Notes: generated by a model not told the origin, from the sequence alone. Shown: positions 1 to 14,930, counted from the stretch's first letter. The stretch: 64,000 nt of DNA from Apus apus (GCF_020740795.1 NC_067289.1:21162608-21226607), one strand, 5' to 3'. A program made the numbers and translations.

Positions 1-2143
1 AGACTGTTATAATGCAATTCTTAAATTATTCTCCTGAAAAGAAGTGGAAGAAGTCTTTCCTCCTCAGACTGTAAATGCTAAAGTTAACACTTTTTCCCTA
101 GCAATAACAGTTTCTTAGTTTTTCTGTATGTTGAAGGGATCAGAGCTGTGTCCTCGTCAGGGGTGTCTTAGCAAATCACAGAATTTATATTCTTAGGTTT
201 TGATACCAGATAGGAGGTTGACAAAAACTGCTACTTAGCAACCCCTAGCAAGGAAGAAACATTAGCTCGATATTTGGGGAAGCTGTATATCCTTTACTTT
301 CAGAGAGCAGCTGCTGAAACAACAGCAAGTGCTTGAAGTCACTTGCATAGCGGGAGGGGAAGGCGCTTTAGTGCTTCACCAGAATGGGGGCTCATAGAGC
401 ATCAGCGTTGGTGTGAGGCAGGTGGAGCAGGCTGAGGGCAGACACCCTGCTTCTTTCCAGATCTCTCCTGAAGCCATGTGCTACTGGCATTGGATGACCA
501 CAAGCCCAAGTTATGGATGTGCAGGCTAACAAAAGTGGCATCTTAGGGAAGTGCAAGATCTGTTACTGCCATGTACATTGTGTGTCGGACATTTAGGAAG
601 TTAGAAGGATAAACAGACAGAGGGTAGGGTACTGGATACAGGAGAAAACCCTGGTTCTTCTGAAAGCTTCTGTGAAACTCAAATTAAAAAAATAAATTAA
701 AAAAAAATAATTGACCTCTCAGTTCTCTCTTTAGAAGCAGCACCAGTCTTTTAGGCAAGATTCCTCTATTGCAGTTATACAGTTTCTGATGAGTATCAGG
801 AAGAGAAAAGCTTTGAAATGGGGTATCTTTTAGATTCCCCATAACTATTCTGTAAACGAACTTGGAGGAATAGAACCACAGGGTTCAAGCAGAGATACAT
901 GGTGTGTGGTATCCAGTGTGTAAAGAAACTAAATTGATCACGCAAGAGAAGAGAGCAGAGTGATGTGTTTGGAGTGCTCAAGTCAGTCTTCACTAGCTGT
1001 ATCAATTCGCACTGCTCCTACACAGTAATGTTCTACCAGCTCTAGACCTCACCTCATACATTTAAATATTATGGCTGAAACAGAAGAGGGCTCCCAAAAG
1101 TAGAGGGTAAAATCCCAGTACCGCTAAAGTCAGCAGCAAACCTGGCTCCTTTTTACCAAGGAGGTCAGCAGTGCCAACTCCAGCAGCAGCAAGAACAGGA
1201 TAATAGGTCTGAATCACAATCCTATAGATTTATAACCAGCCACCAAGGGGTCCAGTATGGGAGATTTAAGGGAGATGAGGAAAATCCCAAAACAGAAGAA
1301 ATTATCACTGAGTTGGAACAAACAGCTGCCAATTCCACATCCATTATCAGTGAAAACATTCACTTTCCCTTCAGTTTTCATAGCGTTGAGTGATCCAGGC
1401 AAGACAGAACCTCTGACCCAAAGAGCAAATGACAAAGCCAATTATACCTGATAATACAGATAGGCACAGAGCCAGAACTGCTCTGCTACTGGTGATTAAA
1501 ATCTCGTTATTGGTCTGGCAGAGATTTAGCCACTTTTGCTTCCTTGAAAGCACTCCAAACTTTTCTACAAGCTAGAAATACAATTCCATCATCATTCCGT
1601 CACATGCAAACTAAATAAAAAACTTCTACAAGAAAACCTTCAGATACAGACTCTGGCTTTAAAACTTATTTTAAGAGGGTAAAGGAACATATTTAATAGA
1701 ACAAACATTCCTTTCTGCCCTCTTCTTCATTTGCAGATGCAAACATACAATCCTAATCAGATTATTTTTTTTTTTTTTTTACAAAAACATCTCAGTGCTA
1801 AAGCAGAGTTTATTAAGCCTTGGCAACACTTAATAGAAGTCAAGTCTGTCACCTCAGCTTTGCAGCTACACAACCTAGAGTTGATAATATGATTTATACA
1901 CATGCTACTGTTGGTAAGACATGAAAAGCAGAGCATTTTCTACTGGGCCCCTTCTGCAGGAAGAACAGCCAGGCCCATCTAAATCAAGGGAACATTTGTG
2001 TGGTGTAAAGCAAGAGATGCCTGACCAAGGATGTCCCAGTCTGGTCCTCAGCACAGCATCATCTGCTGCTGGTGGAGACGTGCCATAAGCCTCATCTACC
2101 CAGAAATATGTACCACGACACAAAGCTTGTTGTTTCTGCCTTA

Positions 2144-2177
2144 AATATATATATGTGTGTGTGTGCATATGTATATA
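2144..2177. repeat. TA/TG microsatellite
   Basis: Alternating AT, then TG dinucleotides (five to six units each), then CATATGTATATAC. It is a simple repeat with no gene. Confidence 0.8.
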
Positions 2178-3816
2178 CAGAGTTATTTATCATTCAGACC
2201 TTCAGTTACTTGTATTCCAACCCAGATTACCAGCACTGACAAGCGGTTATTCTGTCAAGTGATTTCACTGGGGTCACTTCTGCTGCTTTGTACACACCAA
2301 GTCTCATGTCTAGTCTCATGTCAATGGCACGTGATGCTACTTGACAGGAGAAACAGTGGCCAGAGGGGCTTATTAGACTGCTTGTATTATCAAGGTGAAC
2401 AAAACCTACCATATGATTCACAGCATGATGCCTGCATTTACATATCTCACTGTTTTGTTGTCCTTTTTTTTTTTAAAGTAGCAAGAAAGTGTTTACTACA
2501 TACAGATTTCAGCATACGCATTTTCTGGAGGATACCAAGGGCATTAAAGAAACATTATGATGGATTTTTTTTCCACTTGTTATTGCAACAGACTGCAGAG
2601 CTGCTTACATGGCATAACTTCATTCAGCATTTGAGCTGAAAAATAGTGGCAAAGACTCCACAATAGAAAAGAAGAACTACTGGGGGGCATTCCAGGCTTT
2701 GCAAAGTGGTGCTCTTAAAGCTGATGGTTAAACATGCCACATATATTGGATACGACAGATCCTGCTTTAAATCCAGGCTGACCAGCCACTTTGCTTCTCT
2801 TTTTTGTTAGCACTCCTAGCACTCAGCAATTAAACTTTATTTATAAATAGAAGTGGCATAATGGATGACTCCTTTCCATGGAGGTATCATCCCAAAATTC
2901 TCCGTGCATTAAAGGACACATGACTCACTCCTCTCACATGCTCTTCAGCTCCTTTTTGCACTAAAGTCTGTCCTATCTCTGGTTGTTACTGCTGGGTATT
3001 TAGCAACAGCAGGTAAGCTCCATCCAGACCTGCTTCTTCTAGGTGCTTTTTCATCCCAGAGGCAGAGCAGAGAAGATATCCCAGAGCTGATCCTCAGGCA
3101 TCAAGACCTCAGTGCCCTCCTAGCAGGAAGGTCTTCAAAAGACACCTCTGGGGATAAAACCTTCCCTTTTTTTTTTTTTTTCTTCCTAGTTTAAAGGGAA
3201 TTCATGCAGCAAAAAACCTGTCTGGGGAAATCTCTCTCAGAAGGACCCCTGTCTCTGGCAAGGCTGACCATTAAAAGTAAAATCCTCAAGAGAAAGTCCA
3301 TCAATTGCTCATGTTTACTTTTTTATTTAAAATCTCTTTAGAATGCCAGACAATAGAGGTGAGGCTTATCTAGAAAGTAACAGAATAATAATCTAATAAT
3401 GTCTTGCCTTAATATGTTACTACATTTCTAACCAGGATACAACTGGGGCTCCATATACTGCATTTGTTGGTTCCTCTGCTACCCAACTCCTCAAAAATGT
3501 ATCTCTTCTCTTTGTTAAAGGAGCCAACTCTTTTCCACCAAAGTCTCCATCTTCAGTTTGCTCTTAACTTAACCTTCCCTGTGTCTGCCTGAGCTGGTTT
3601 CATCTTCATCTGATTGCTTGGCCACTTTATTATGCTTTTTACTGCAGCTTAGTAACCCCTTGAATTCTGCTATAGTTCATGTAATTCTCATCATGTGATT
3701 CAACTCCCTGTGGAATTTTTTCTCCTGCCAGCAGCAGTTACTTACTTTCTCTCTCTCCATTTTTCACTGTCACTGAAACGCCACCTCTGATGACGTTCAG
3801 CCTCCTCTAATCCCTT

Positions 3817-3846
3817 AAAAAAAAAAAAAAAAAAAAACAAACAAAC
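3817..3846. repeat. Poly(A) run ending in CAAACAAAC
   Basis: A run of about 22 A is followed by CAAACAAAC. It may be a slipped poly(A) tract; no recognisable retroposed body adjoins it. Confidence 0.6.
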
Positions 3847-6800
3847 CCTTCTGCCTGTTATTTATTTATTTCCAACATACTATAAACTTAAATCGCATTG
3901 CTATGTCCACAGAGTGCATGTTGGCACAGATACCCAATTTGTTTCTCATAGTTACATGGCATGTTCTCAGATTTTTCTGGAGAGTCAAGCAGAGAAAAAT
4001 TGTTTTCTTTTTGCCTTTACTTTCTTAATCATTGGAGAAGCCCCCAGCAGACACAGCATGATGAAAGAGGATTTTTACCTGCTTTCTTAGCTGATGATTC
4101 AATTTACTCATTGCTTAGTGCTTACATAAAAAGGTTTTGAGCAGATTTCAAGAATAGCAGGAAAAACATTTTGCTGCTCTCTAAAATGTTGTGAGACCAT
4201 TTCATGTTGATAAGAGCTCTCTTTCTCATTAACTGATTGCTTCTCCTTACTCTAATGCACAGTGCTCTACCTGGGGACACAACTATCTGGCTTTCAAACA
4301 GCAATGATCAGGTGGAGATGGGACTCCATCTTACTTTGGTGCCATGCTGACCAGACTCTGTCAAACTTACAATTTCACATATCAGAGATTACAGAAATAT
4401 TTTTTCTTGCCAATGTCTCCTACTAATGCTACGTCGGGTCTTCAGAAAAGAACTCTTCAAGTGGTAAAAATAGTTTGTAAGAAGTTTGCCCTGTTCTCCC
4501 TTCTTAGAGTTGGGTCAACAAAATTTCATGAGGCCTGGAAGGGGTCTCCTGAACCAGAAGTCAAATCTCTCCCTGTTATACTTTGACCTTTGTGTCACAT
4601 AATACCCTGGTCATAAACTGAATAAAATCTGTCTTAGAACCAGTTAAGGCTTTCTTCCTTTTCTGCTCTTGCTGAAACACACTGCAGACCTTCCACCTGA
4701 ATTATAAGAAGCTTAATTGCCACGCCAGCCTTATTTGAACCTATTTATACACAATGGTCCTTCTGTTATCATTGTCTTTTATCTCTCCTTCCCTTTTCAG
4801 TTGTTTGCTCTCTTCAGAATTTAGCCCAGCATTATGTTTATCGAGAAGAATAATAAGCTCTTGGCATTTTCATTAATAGACTAATCAAACCACACTTCTC
4901 TCAAACGAGATATCTCCTACCGTGCTGGCTTCTTTGCTGCATGATGCTTGGGTTTCAATTAACCTCTCCAAACACAGCTGACTGAAGCTATGTACAATAC
5001 TCCAGAGAACTGCTGACCAGAGCTCCCCTTCCCTGTGCAGTGCCCAATTCTCTCCTTCAGTTAATGGAAATACCAGTTCATTGGCTCAGCTCTTTCTTTT
5101 TCAGCTGATCTCCTATCTGGAGCTCCTAGATTACAGCTGTATTCCTGCCACTGGTCTCCAATGCATCATATTTTATTCTACAATATTTTATAATTATATT
5201 AGGTATTATGTTTAAAAAGATAAAATTAACTATACCGGGATTATTTGTGGTGTTCTAGGGTGAAGAGAAAACTGAGCTTTTTTCCACCATTATTCTTTTA
5301 AGATGCATAGAAAGAATGCTTTTGTTATTAAATTCTTCTACTTGATAGAAGTATTCTGTTGATAGTCATTTTGATAACACTTGATGTTTGCCTAGGGCAA
5401 ATCTCTGCAAATCTGAGATCAACATCAACCCAAAAGATCAAGATTTTTTGCCAAGAGAAGTTCATTTTTAAAAGAGGACACCATTTATTGAATAATAAAA
5501 GTCATTCAGAACTTCCCATTCACCCTGTTCAATATATGATTGGACTTCAAATCACCTGCCTGGAAGTGGATGTAGGTAGCAGCATCAGCCTTGTCACCAT
5601 ATGCAACTGCCAGAACAAAGGTCTGCTAAAAATATTGGAAGTGGTTTTGAAAATCGATGCCAATTTTTGGAATTTCAGGCACTTAAATACGTTCAAAACC
5701 TTGATTAGTTGAATGGAAATTTCACTTGGAAAGGCTGAGCATTCACATACGCAGTGGCTACATCTCGTCAGGAATCTGGGCCAAATTGCTTTTGAAAATC
5801 TCAGGAGGGTGCTTATTTGCATTTTTGGCATCAGAGTACTTTTCAAAATATGGTGGTAAGGCTGCCATCCATCAAACACTTCAGCAGGTGCTGAGATTTT
5901 ATGCAAGCACTTGGCTGAGTTTCTGTATTCACATGCTTAAAATTTACCATGTGCCTGGAGGATCAGGGACCACCTCTGCAGGTTTTAGTCCCTCAAGGTT
6001 ATATATTTGAAAACTATGGATTTGCCTAGTCTGCAAACAAACATAAGCTGACACACTGCATGGTTTCCTCAACCTCTTCACTTAAACTTTAAAAGCAATC
6101 CATAAAAGTCAGATAATATTTAACAGAGGGGATTATGGAAAAGCCATTTTGAAATGAGAAAATTGCATTCATGTTTGTTATCTGTTGTCTTCCCTTCACA
6201 TATATTACAACTACATATTTATTTTTCTAGTACTACTAGAGACATTGTAGAAAGAAAGTCCTTTCCCCCCCTTCCCCATACAGACTGTCAGCAGCATTAT
6301 CTTAAAGGCACTGGATGCCATATTACTTATAGTATTACCAGCACTAATATATAGGATGATAAGTCTTGAGGCATAGAACTCAAAGAATAAGTGTTTTCTG
6401 GGACTCTCCTCTAACCCACTTGCTGTTGCTGAACAAACAGGACAATCCTGCCCCTGCCCTCATGGGATAGAGAAGCTGCATCTCGCCAGCTTCCTCGGCT
6501 GCTTGCAGAGGGATGAGGAACAGGCCCACACGATTATCAAGTTCTGGCCGAGCTAGTAACGGCTCCCTACCTGCAGGACATGAAAAAGAGGGATGTCAGA
6601 CTGATAAGGATTTTATTTCTCATGCTTGGGTTGGGCTTCAGAGGCAGGGAGCCAGGGTTGGAAGGGTTGAGGCATAGCACTGGGCTCCAACTTGCTCTGA
6701 AGTAATTTTTTGGATGCTCAGACCTGAAGTGGTTTTACAATCCAACTGCAGTGCCTTGTCAGAGGAGGTGCTAATCACCTGCAAGGATGACTTTTATAGA

Positions 6801-9800
6801 ACCAGCATGCCTCATCTAGAGGCATATTTTTAAAACTTCTTGTTTTTCCCCCAGACATCCCCAAATCAGTCTGGGAAAATGATTGCAATTATTCAGATCG
6901 TGCTACGTTGAGATATCTGACATCAGAAACCACCTGCAGCAAAAAAAAAATCTAGTTAAGCTGAGGAGAGAGGGGGGAAAAAGAGAGAAAAGATTTTATT
7001 ACCTGGCTCCAGCTACAACCTACTCCCTGTGTGAATAAACCTGTCTATTTGCTAGGCTTTTGTTTTGCCTTTGTCAAATGAGGGCAGTGATGCTAGCAGG
7101 GCTGTTGTAAGACCGGAGTCATAACAGCTTGACAGTATATTGATAACCCACAGTCAGAAAGTGCTGCATGGTTATTCTTCCACAAGGCTGTCAGGTTTTC
7201 TGCTGAGGGAGGGAGCTCACATACATGTAGATTTTAAGCATTTCATTTCAGAAAGAAAACAAAAGAAAAAAAAAAATCCTTCCACAGTCCCTGCATTTAA
7301 TTGCAGTCCAATTTGTATGATCCAGCTTTGGTTCACTAAAAAACTCTTGGTTTTCCAAAAGCCAGTCCCTTGACACTTGTTTGCAGCACTGCAAAGCTCC
7401 TAAGCACTGCAGAATTAAAGCTTCACAGCAGCTTGCTTTAGGGGAGACGAGCAGTGGCCTGCAACTGCAGGAGGTGGTTGCCAGGCTTTGAAGTCTGGGC
7501 TCAAGATAAGGGGAAAGCGACATTGCAAAGAAACTGTTATTAAAAGACAGTCTCCTTCTGATGCAAGTTTCTAGTATTAAAGTTCGCAGGCCCATATTTC
7601 AAGGCTGACTAAAGAGTCTTGAGTTATTGGTACATATTTCAGTGATAGGTTTTTCTCCAGGGTACAATATATTCAGTCCATCACACGTTAGGCACTGGCT
7701 ATAACACTGTTGCCTGTATCTTGTCATGTAGTAATTATAAGCCTGACGTCCCTGGAAAGCTTTTTGGGGGAGGCTCTAGGCCACCCAAGACAAAGATCTT
7801 TAGTCTCTAAGGGGCAGGACTGGGCACCATGAAAGTCTGTACCAGGAGGTTTGAGGGACAGATTGTAAATCTTTCCATGAAACACATACACTTTGTTTAC
7901 TGAGCCCAAGGTAAAAATGCTTTTTAAAAGAATAAAGGCAGAAAATCTCTACTGGCCCTCCTGTCCAGGGCATTAAAATGTATTAATTCAGCATTCACTT
8001 ATTTTTCTTTGTCCTGTCACCATCCTGTAAAATATATCTTCAATCTGTGTGCACCAATGGAAGCTCAGATGCTTTGTAGCTGGAATATTTCAGTAAACAT
8101 CAGACACCCTGATGTGAAGGGGACAATAAGGGACAAGACTGCAAGCAAGAACTTGCGGAGTGGCTTCACCAGGTAGTGATTAATGGACTTTTCCTTTCCT
8201 GGTGGCACCAACCCACATGGCACATGCTCCTCTTGATGCCAGTAGGGACCATCTCCCCACCACATGGCAGCTGCATCAAACACAGAACTTTGCTGCCCAT
8301 CTCGGGGTCTGCATGCCCACACTACCCAGGGAAAGAGCAGCAGGTGCTCGTTTGCTCCTGTCATTCTCCTCATCTCACCAGGGTCCAGGCAGGATTAAAC
8401 CTTTGCAGGACTGTGCTGTACTGCTGTGATGCAGCAGCTTTCAATGGATGCTACAGAAGCAGCTCCCTGTGCCCCTGGGGTCAACATCCCAGCATCCATG
8501 GTGATTCCATTTACTTCTCACTCTTCAGCAATGTTGCTAAGAGATCTCTAAATTTTTCCATGAAGGAAACTGAGCTGGCCAAATTCTTATCTCCCTTGTA
8601 TTAATAAAAATTTAAAGTAATTCCTCTGAGGTCATTCTAACTACACTGGTAAAGCCAAGATAAGACTTTATGACCAAGAAAGGCAGTTAAATTGTGTGAG
8701 TTAGAAAATGCTAAGGAAGCCAAATGTTTATTATCACGTACAGTATAATTTGTATAAAGTTTAAAACGCACTGAATTTATAATAGTGCAATTTGCACTGA
8801 TACAGCAAGGATCCCAAAGGCATATCAGTTATAAACTCTTCTATGTAAATGGCTTCCTGTAGCTAAATAAATAGAGTCCTAATCTGCAGCACAGAGAACC
8901 TCAGCTGAGGCCTTTTCAGATTGGTATTTATTCATAGATCTGGGAAAATAAAGATTTCTGCTAGCTTGAACAGCTGAATGTAAGTGGGGGGGAAACCCTG
9001 AAGAAAATCTTTCCATGGTTTATGATTTCAGTGTCACCGTATTTGTACATCATAAATCAAAATGAAAGCTTGGTTAAAAAGCAGAAATCTATTTCAATTT
9101 AAGATCAAATGAGGACAAGTTTGTGGATGCAGCTTTTTTTTCTTGAAGAGGATTTCCCAAAAAAACTCAGCTTTGGGAGAATGAGTGTGGTTTGCCAATT
9201 GCCCACTCTTGTAGCATGCACATTTTCTTTGCCAATAGAGCTGGTGAGAAACTCTGGGTGATAAAACCAGAGCATATATTGGGCACTTTTCACTGGGATG
9301 TATAAATATCAGTGAAATTTCAACTGGAAAGGTTTCTTGCTTTCACTTCCTGCCCAGAGCAAGAGCAGTGAGGGCCCCAGCTTGGCTGGGTGGTCAGAGT
9401 GGACCCTGGGGGTGATGGACCAATGTCCTGGTGTCTTCCCCAGTAGCTGTTCAACCAGTTCTCCAGAGAGAAACAGTCCAAGAAAATCAGTGGAGAAACC
9501 CTCCCCTTCTCCCCAGCCTGGTTTGACACAGGATCTGTGCTTTGCCCATTCTGCCCTTAACACCCTTAATCTCTGTGCTGTATCTATTCTGGATTCATAG
9601 AAGGAGATTATCTGTCATTAAATATTGTGACGGAAAATTCCTGACAGGTTCTTGACTCTGAAAGTGAGAGACAGAAATGTGCAGTTTTGTTTTCTATGAA
9701 TACTGATGCATGACTTATAAAAAATATTTGTTTAATATTTGGACTGATAAGATTCAACTTAATGGCTGCACAAACACAGAGAAGGCAGCCTGAAACCGAC

Positions 9801-11018
9801 CCTGGCAAAGTTATTTAGAGATTTAAAAGAGGATTCCTGTATCCTTCATCTAGTGTTGGGACACAGACAAAGAATTTGAATTTCAAAAGCCCGAGTGAAA
9901 AGTAAATTTTGCAATAGTCCAAAAATACAGATCTGCTCCTTGAATCTCAAGACAGCATTTTTACCTCTTGCACAGATGAGCCTAAAGACCAAAGTTTTAA
10001 ATTTCATCACCTTATGTTCTCCTATTCGACTTCTGCCTCTCTAGTTACAGAAAGAAGATACTATTTATGAGTGTTTATAACATCCAATTAGTTATAATGA
10101 GAAACAAATTGGGGAAAGAGACACCAGAAACTATTGTTTAGTATCACTTTAACCAGCTAAGGGTTTTGAAATGGACTTGACAGAGCACATTGAACTCAGA
10201 TATTAAATACAAGTTTCTCCCAGCTTGTTCCTAAATGCTGCTGCTGTCTGCTTATGGGAGGAGACCCAGGATCCAACCCTTGGCAGCAACTGGAACATTT
10301 TCAAGTGTTTGGGAAGGGTGTAGGGTAAGGCAATGCTATGACTAGCCTGGAAACATTCTGAAGTGAGGCAATACTACAACTAACCTGAATTTCAGCCTTC
10401 CCTCTAATGTTAGGGACTGATTAGCAAGTATTTTCCTACAGTTTCTTTTTATAGTTTACACTAGAAATTGCCAGCCTTGGTTTTATGCTCTGTTATGCTG
10501 AATGATGGGGAGAAGGGAGTCTGCCAAAGAAAAAGGATAGTAAAAGCAGGGAAAATGAGCTAGATACTTCCAGCTACAGTAAAAGCATCTCTGCTTTAGG
10601 GTCGTCCTCTTGTGAGGTTTTACGTGCTGCCTTAAATTATGATACATTAGCCTTGGGAGAAAATACTAAAAAGCATTCATGTACGACAGAAAATCCCAGA
10701 CAGCTAAAGAATGAAGGATCCTTTCTTCTTTAAAGTCCAAGTCTTCCTTTACTAGGTATAAACATTTACTGCATTAAAACTTACAGGCTTAAATACAAAT
10801 TTTCCAAAAGATTTTTTCCCATTGTCAAGTACTTTATATCCACAATAATACAGTGCAATTGCTGAAGCAAAGATGAGGTGGCAGTGCTTATTGTGTGAAA
10901 GATGAGTAATAAAATCATCAGTGTACAAATGATTTTTTAATTAGGTTTTAATCTGTGTATTTAGAAAAGTTATTTCTGTGTGAATTCCACACTGATAATT
11001 TTTATCTTGGTGCCACAG

Positions 11019-11099
11019 CTGCAGTCGCTAATGGCAGATGCCGTGGACACCCTTGAAGGAAGATGTGATGGAGAACGTGCATGGAATAGAATTCAGAAG
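11019..11099 (+). CDS. SPATA16: SPATA16, penultimate coding exon (partial gene)
   Basis: This 81-nt exon has 27 codons and is phase 0 at both ends. It is preceded by a pyrimidine-rich acceptor ending CCACAG and followed by donor AAG|GTAAAA. The peptide opens LQSLMADAVDTLEGR and ends ERAWNRIQK. I recognise it as the conserved C-terminal stretch of SPATA16 (human has LQSLMADAMDTLEGR followed by an ERVWNMIQK-like segment, from memory). SPATA16 is a Golgi and proacrosomal-vesicle protein with a TPR-like region, needed for acrosome formation in mammalian spermatids. Earlier exons lie to the left of the window; no other SPATA16 exon was recognised between 1 and 11018. The orientation, convergent with ECT2, fits conserved synteny. 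Confidence 0.85.
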
Positions 11100-14000
11100 G
11101 TAAAAACCTGTAGCAAAGGGCAGTGGAGGATATTGTTCCTTGGGGAGTAAATGTCCACCTGAGTCATATCTGTGCAGAAGGTAGAAAAGGAAGTAGGTGC
11201 CATTTGAAACCTGACTCTGTGCCTAGCACCCTGTTAGTACTCGGGCACTAGCCAGAAATACATATTTATTATTTGCTTTAGCCACTACAGTTGATCTTTG
11301 TCTGTGTTGATAACTTTGTGTGGTCATCTAATGAGAAACAAACAAACAAAACTGAATAGGTTATTTTTGGCTGATAATTATACTTCTCTTCCATCCTTGT
11401 CATATGGGGTGCTGCACTAATTGGGTGTGGAGGGGGGACTTGTTAGGGAATAAGAGTCAGCCCAACAAATTAGGTCTCTTAGTGGAGCTCAAATGAGGCT
11501 TTGGTGGTGCAAGAGGTAAAAGACGCAAATGCCTCTCTGGAGTCTCTGCACATCAACTGGTCAGTTCAGTTCTCAAATTTCATTTGTGAAAAGCAGGGAG
11601 CCTTATGTTGGTTCTCTGTATAGAGACCTGACATCACGAACCATAGGCCAGGCTGAAACAGGAGCATCTTACATTCTGACAAAGCTTTTCAAACCAGAGC
11701 AAATCACAGCTCTGGGCATTCAATACCATGGAGGAAAAGGAGAGCAACATATCACTAGGAAGGAAAATGCTGCTCATGGTTCAAAGCACTGTTCTTACCC
11801 TATGTCTTATGGCTTCATCAGATACCAGAGAGAATCGCACTCCCTCTGAGTTGCAGCTGGAGAACAAAAGGTTTGAATTTCTGCACTGGTGGGACTGGAA
11901 ATTGTCCCTGTTTGGATTTAGGGTTTACAGTCAGATCTCAGGGAAGATACTGAACACCCAAACCCTGGTTGCCATGAGCCAGTGTGACCAGGATAAACAA
12001 ATAAGACAGATGTCTAAAACAAAAATCACAGGGGTGGAGGGTTAAGGTACTTTCAGAGTCCATATATCCAAGTGATTTGAATTAAAATTTCAGAAGGCAC
12101 ATCCTCTGAGAGCCTGTGTAGGTGTATTGCCACCATTAGCTGTCAGATCTGTGGCTCTTCATAAAAGGTTTTCCAAGTACAGAATGTTTTCAGAAAGTAA
12201 CCAGAACCTAAACGCCCAAAATTATAGGCTGGATTTCATCTCTTTCAAATGCTCCTGAGGCAAAACAAAGGATAAATATTCATACTATTTTTACATTGCA
12301 CCAGGATAGTCTCTAAATTTCTCACACCTTCCTACAGATCCCATGAGAATCTTTTGTAACACAAATGCTACATGTGATATGTAGTTATATAAATATATAC
12401 AAGTACAGACATATTTCCTGCCATATATAGTAAATATTGATAAGATGAATGCAAAGAGTCAACGACATATTTACAAGTAGCCTTTATCTCTGTACTTCAC
12501 TAGCACTTATCCCTTCCATTTTCAGACATTAGACTTAAATATCAAAGACAGTTTTCCAAATTTTTTTGCGGAAGTCTGGATTTTAATGCACAGTTAGGTG
12601 TTTGAATAGCCAGCCTGACTTTCACAACTCCAAACAGACACAGTTCAGAGGCTGCTGAGGGGATGGTGGCTGAAAGCTAGACCAAGTGCACAGATATCTA
12701 AGTACTAATTTAAAACATCATCAAATACTTCCTTTCTTTTGTACTTTCCCCCAAAAGTTAATTTCAGTATATTCAGCATACTCTTAGAAAATAAAATCTT
12801 TTGTAACAGAGGAGACAGGAAAACACTCAGGAAGCTGGGATGGCGTTTTTTGGGGGGGTTTTAAATCAGCTCTAACTAAGAAAGTTATGCTAGGTTAAAT
12901 AATTGTAATACATTGCTAAGGAGGAGGATTAAATCTGGTGATTAAAAGTCAATGTGGTGTGGATTACAGAATGTCACTTGTGCTGGAACCATTTGGAAAA
13001 GTCCAGTATTTCTCAGTTTGCTCATCACATGATGGCGATTGTTAGAAGCCTACAAAGAACCTTCACACATAGTTACAAGGTACTTATTTGTATTTGTGCT
13101 GTTGAATTAATTTACATACATTGGAAAGCAAAAAAAGAACATAAAGGAGTTTATACAATCAGCTATAAATGCAAAACTCTGAAAAGCTGACAGCTATGCT
13201 ACCACCAGTCAAGTTTGGCTTTTGCAATAGAAACAGCTGTTGCACCTAATGAAAGAACTCATTTTTTATTTTTTTTTTCTCTCTAATGCAGCAGAATTAC
13301 AGCAGTGCCTGTTTTCCAAATGGTTAAAGGGTCTGTCAGAATTGCCATTACAAACCACTGTCTGCAGAGGTTTATAGTCTGGAATCAGCCATAAAAAAAT
13401 TCATTCAGCCTGAAATCTGACATCGAAGGGCACAAAGCCTGACACCCAAACACTTCTCCTTTTGTCACAGTGGAGGGCTTATCAAATTAGTTTGAATTTT
13501 ATCTGGGCAATTTTGAATGTACAGGAGTGATGAAGCAGCAATAGCTTCAAGTGTTGTGGGTGCTGTGCTGCTCATCCAATTCATTGAGAAATTTATGTTT
13601 TTAAGCGAACTAATTAATCAACTGGGCTAATTGTTTTTGGAAGCTTTAAATACAAAGAAATGAAAAATGACCTCATAATTAGCTGGAGAAAAGAGAACAC
13701 CACTGCACAGAAGATACCTTTCTCAGCATTACCAGGCTACAGACTCTCCAGCCACAAGGAGAGATGACCCAGATTACCTTGGGAGATTAAGAAATATTCT
13801 CCTGCAGAGGCTTTGGCCACAGACTAGGTATCCCTGAAGAATGCTTCAGAGGCAGGAAAAATGGGCTGGGACAATCTCCCCAAATCCCCATTCTCCAGGA
13901 TTTTACCAACACTTTTCCTTACAGACCCCTGGATAAAATGTGAGCTTTGTGCTAGCAATTTGGAGAAACAGACATCTGGGTCTAAGACCTTCCAAGCAAT

Positions 14001-14888
14001 TAACAGAGGGACTGAGTCCCTCTCTACATCAGGAACACCTTCCTAAAAAAAAAAAAATAATAATAACAATTTACTGCCTCACCTCTTTTTATACTTATCA
14101 GAAAATCCCAAATAGAACTTGCTGGTGTCCAGGCTGTTGGGCTCACAGAGGATTCAAGGCACCATACTAGGGCTTTGGAAGTTTTTTATGGTTACTGGCA
14201 CTGTCCAAATTGTGTTATAGGTTTACTTGTGAATGTACTTAAGTTTCACATGGTCAGCATTTCATGAGAATGGACTTCTCTGGAGCCACCCTTATGAATG
14301 GGAAGCCTTCCCGAAGTAGTTAATAGGAAAAACTATGGGAAAGATCATCAAACCTCCTCTTTTAAAGGAGTTTAAGTGTTCACGGGTGAAGAGAGGCACA
14401 AATGTATTTTTGCTTACTGGATTTTGAGGAGTAGATTCTCTTCTTAATTCAAATTACATTTGAATTTCTTATTTTTTAAAAGACCAACCTATCCCAGCCA
14501 TCAGATCAATAACCTCCAGTACACAAGGATCAGCAACAATGATCAGGAAACCTCCCAGAGAGATTGAGGGGAACTAACCTGAGAATTCAACCATGTCCAG
14601 CCACTGTGTCTTAAGCAAGTTTGGGCCAAGTCTGGTCATTATTGACTAGCTTAGTAACTGACAGAGTTCTATATGATCTAAGTGAAATCTGATGTGAACA
14701 AGACTGCTGGGACTAGCAGTAGAGTTTGGCCCTGAGTAACTCAAGAAACCAGGTCTCTGGATGGCTACTGCAGGACTCTACAGCAGCTATAGATAGGCAG
14801 AGGGGTTACAGTCTCTCAGACACATAAACCAGCAAGAACGCCCCCCTGTTCCTCTACACAGCCTTTGATTCTCTGCAGTCTTTCAAGA

Positions 14889-14930
14889 GGAAAAAAAAAA
14901 AAAAAGAAAAAAGAAATAAAAACATATTAC
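14889..14930. repeat. A-rich purine tract
   Basis: Oligo-A interrupted by G (A15, GAAAAAAG, AAATAAAAAC). Low-complexity sequence in the SPATA16 last intron. Confidence 0.6.

Larger units (their letters stand above)
1..11018. other. Presumed SPATA16 intronic DNA, no recognised exon
   Basis: I looked on the + strand for the preceding SPATA16 exons (TPR-like region) and saw none. The stretch holds AT-rich unique sequence, short homopolymers (T16 at 1765-1780, a long A run near 3818) and a small TA/TG repeat at 2144-2177. Calling it intron is inference from the SPATA16 exon that follows. Confidence 0.5.

Noticed and set aside
1079..1390. 104-codon stop-to-stop frame with a glutamine-rich start (CQLQQQQEQ) and an acidic end
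   Set aside because: It looked coding at first sight, but has no ATG and no clear splice sites, does not match SPATA16, and its length is expected by chance.
2157..2639. 160-codon + strand open frame
   Set aside because: It begins in the TG repeat, is rich in Ser/Leu/His with a poly(T)-derived Phe run, and resembles nothing known.
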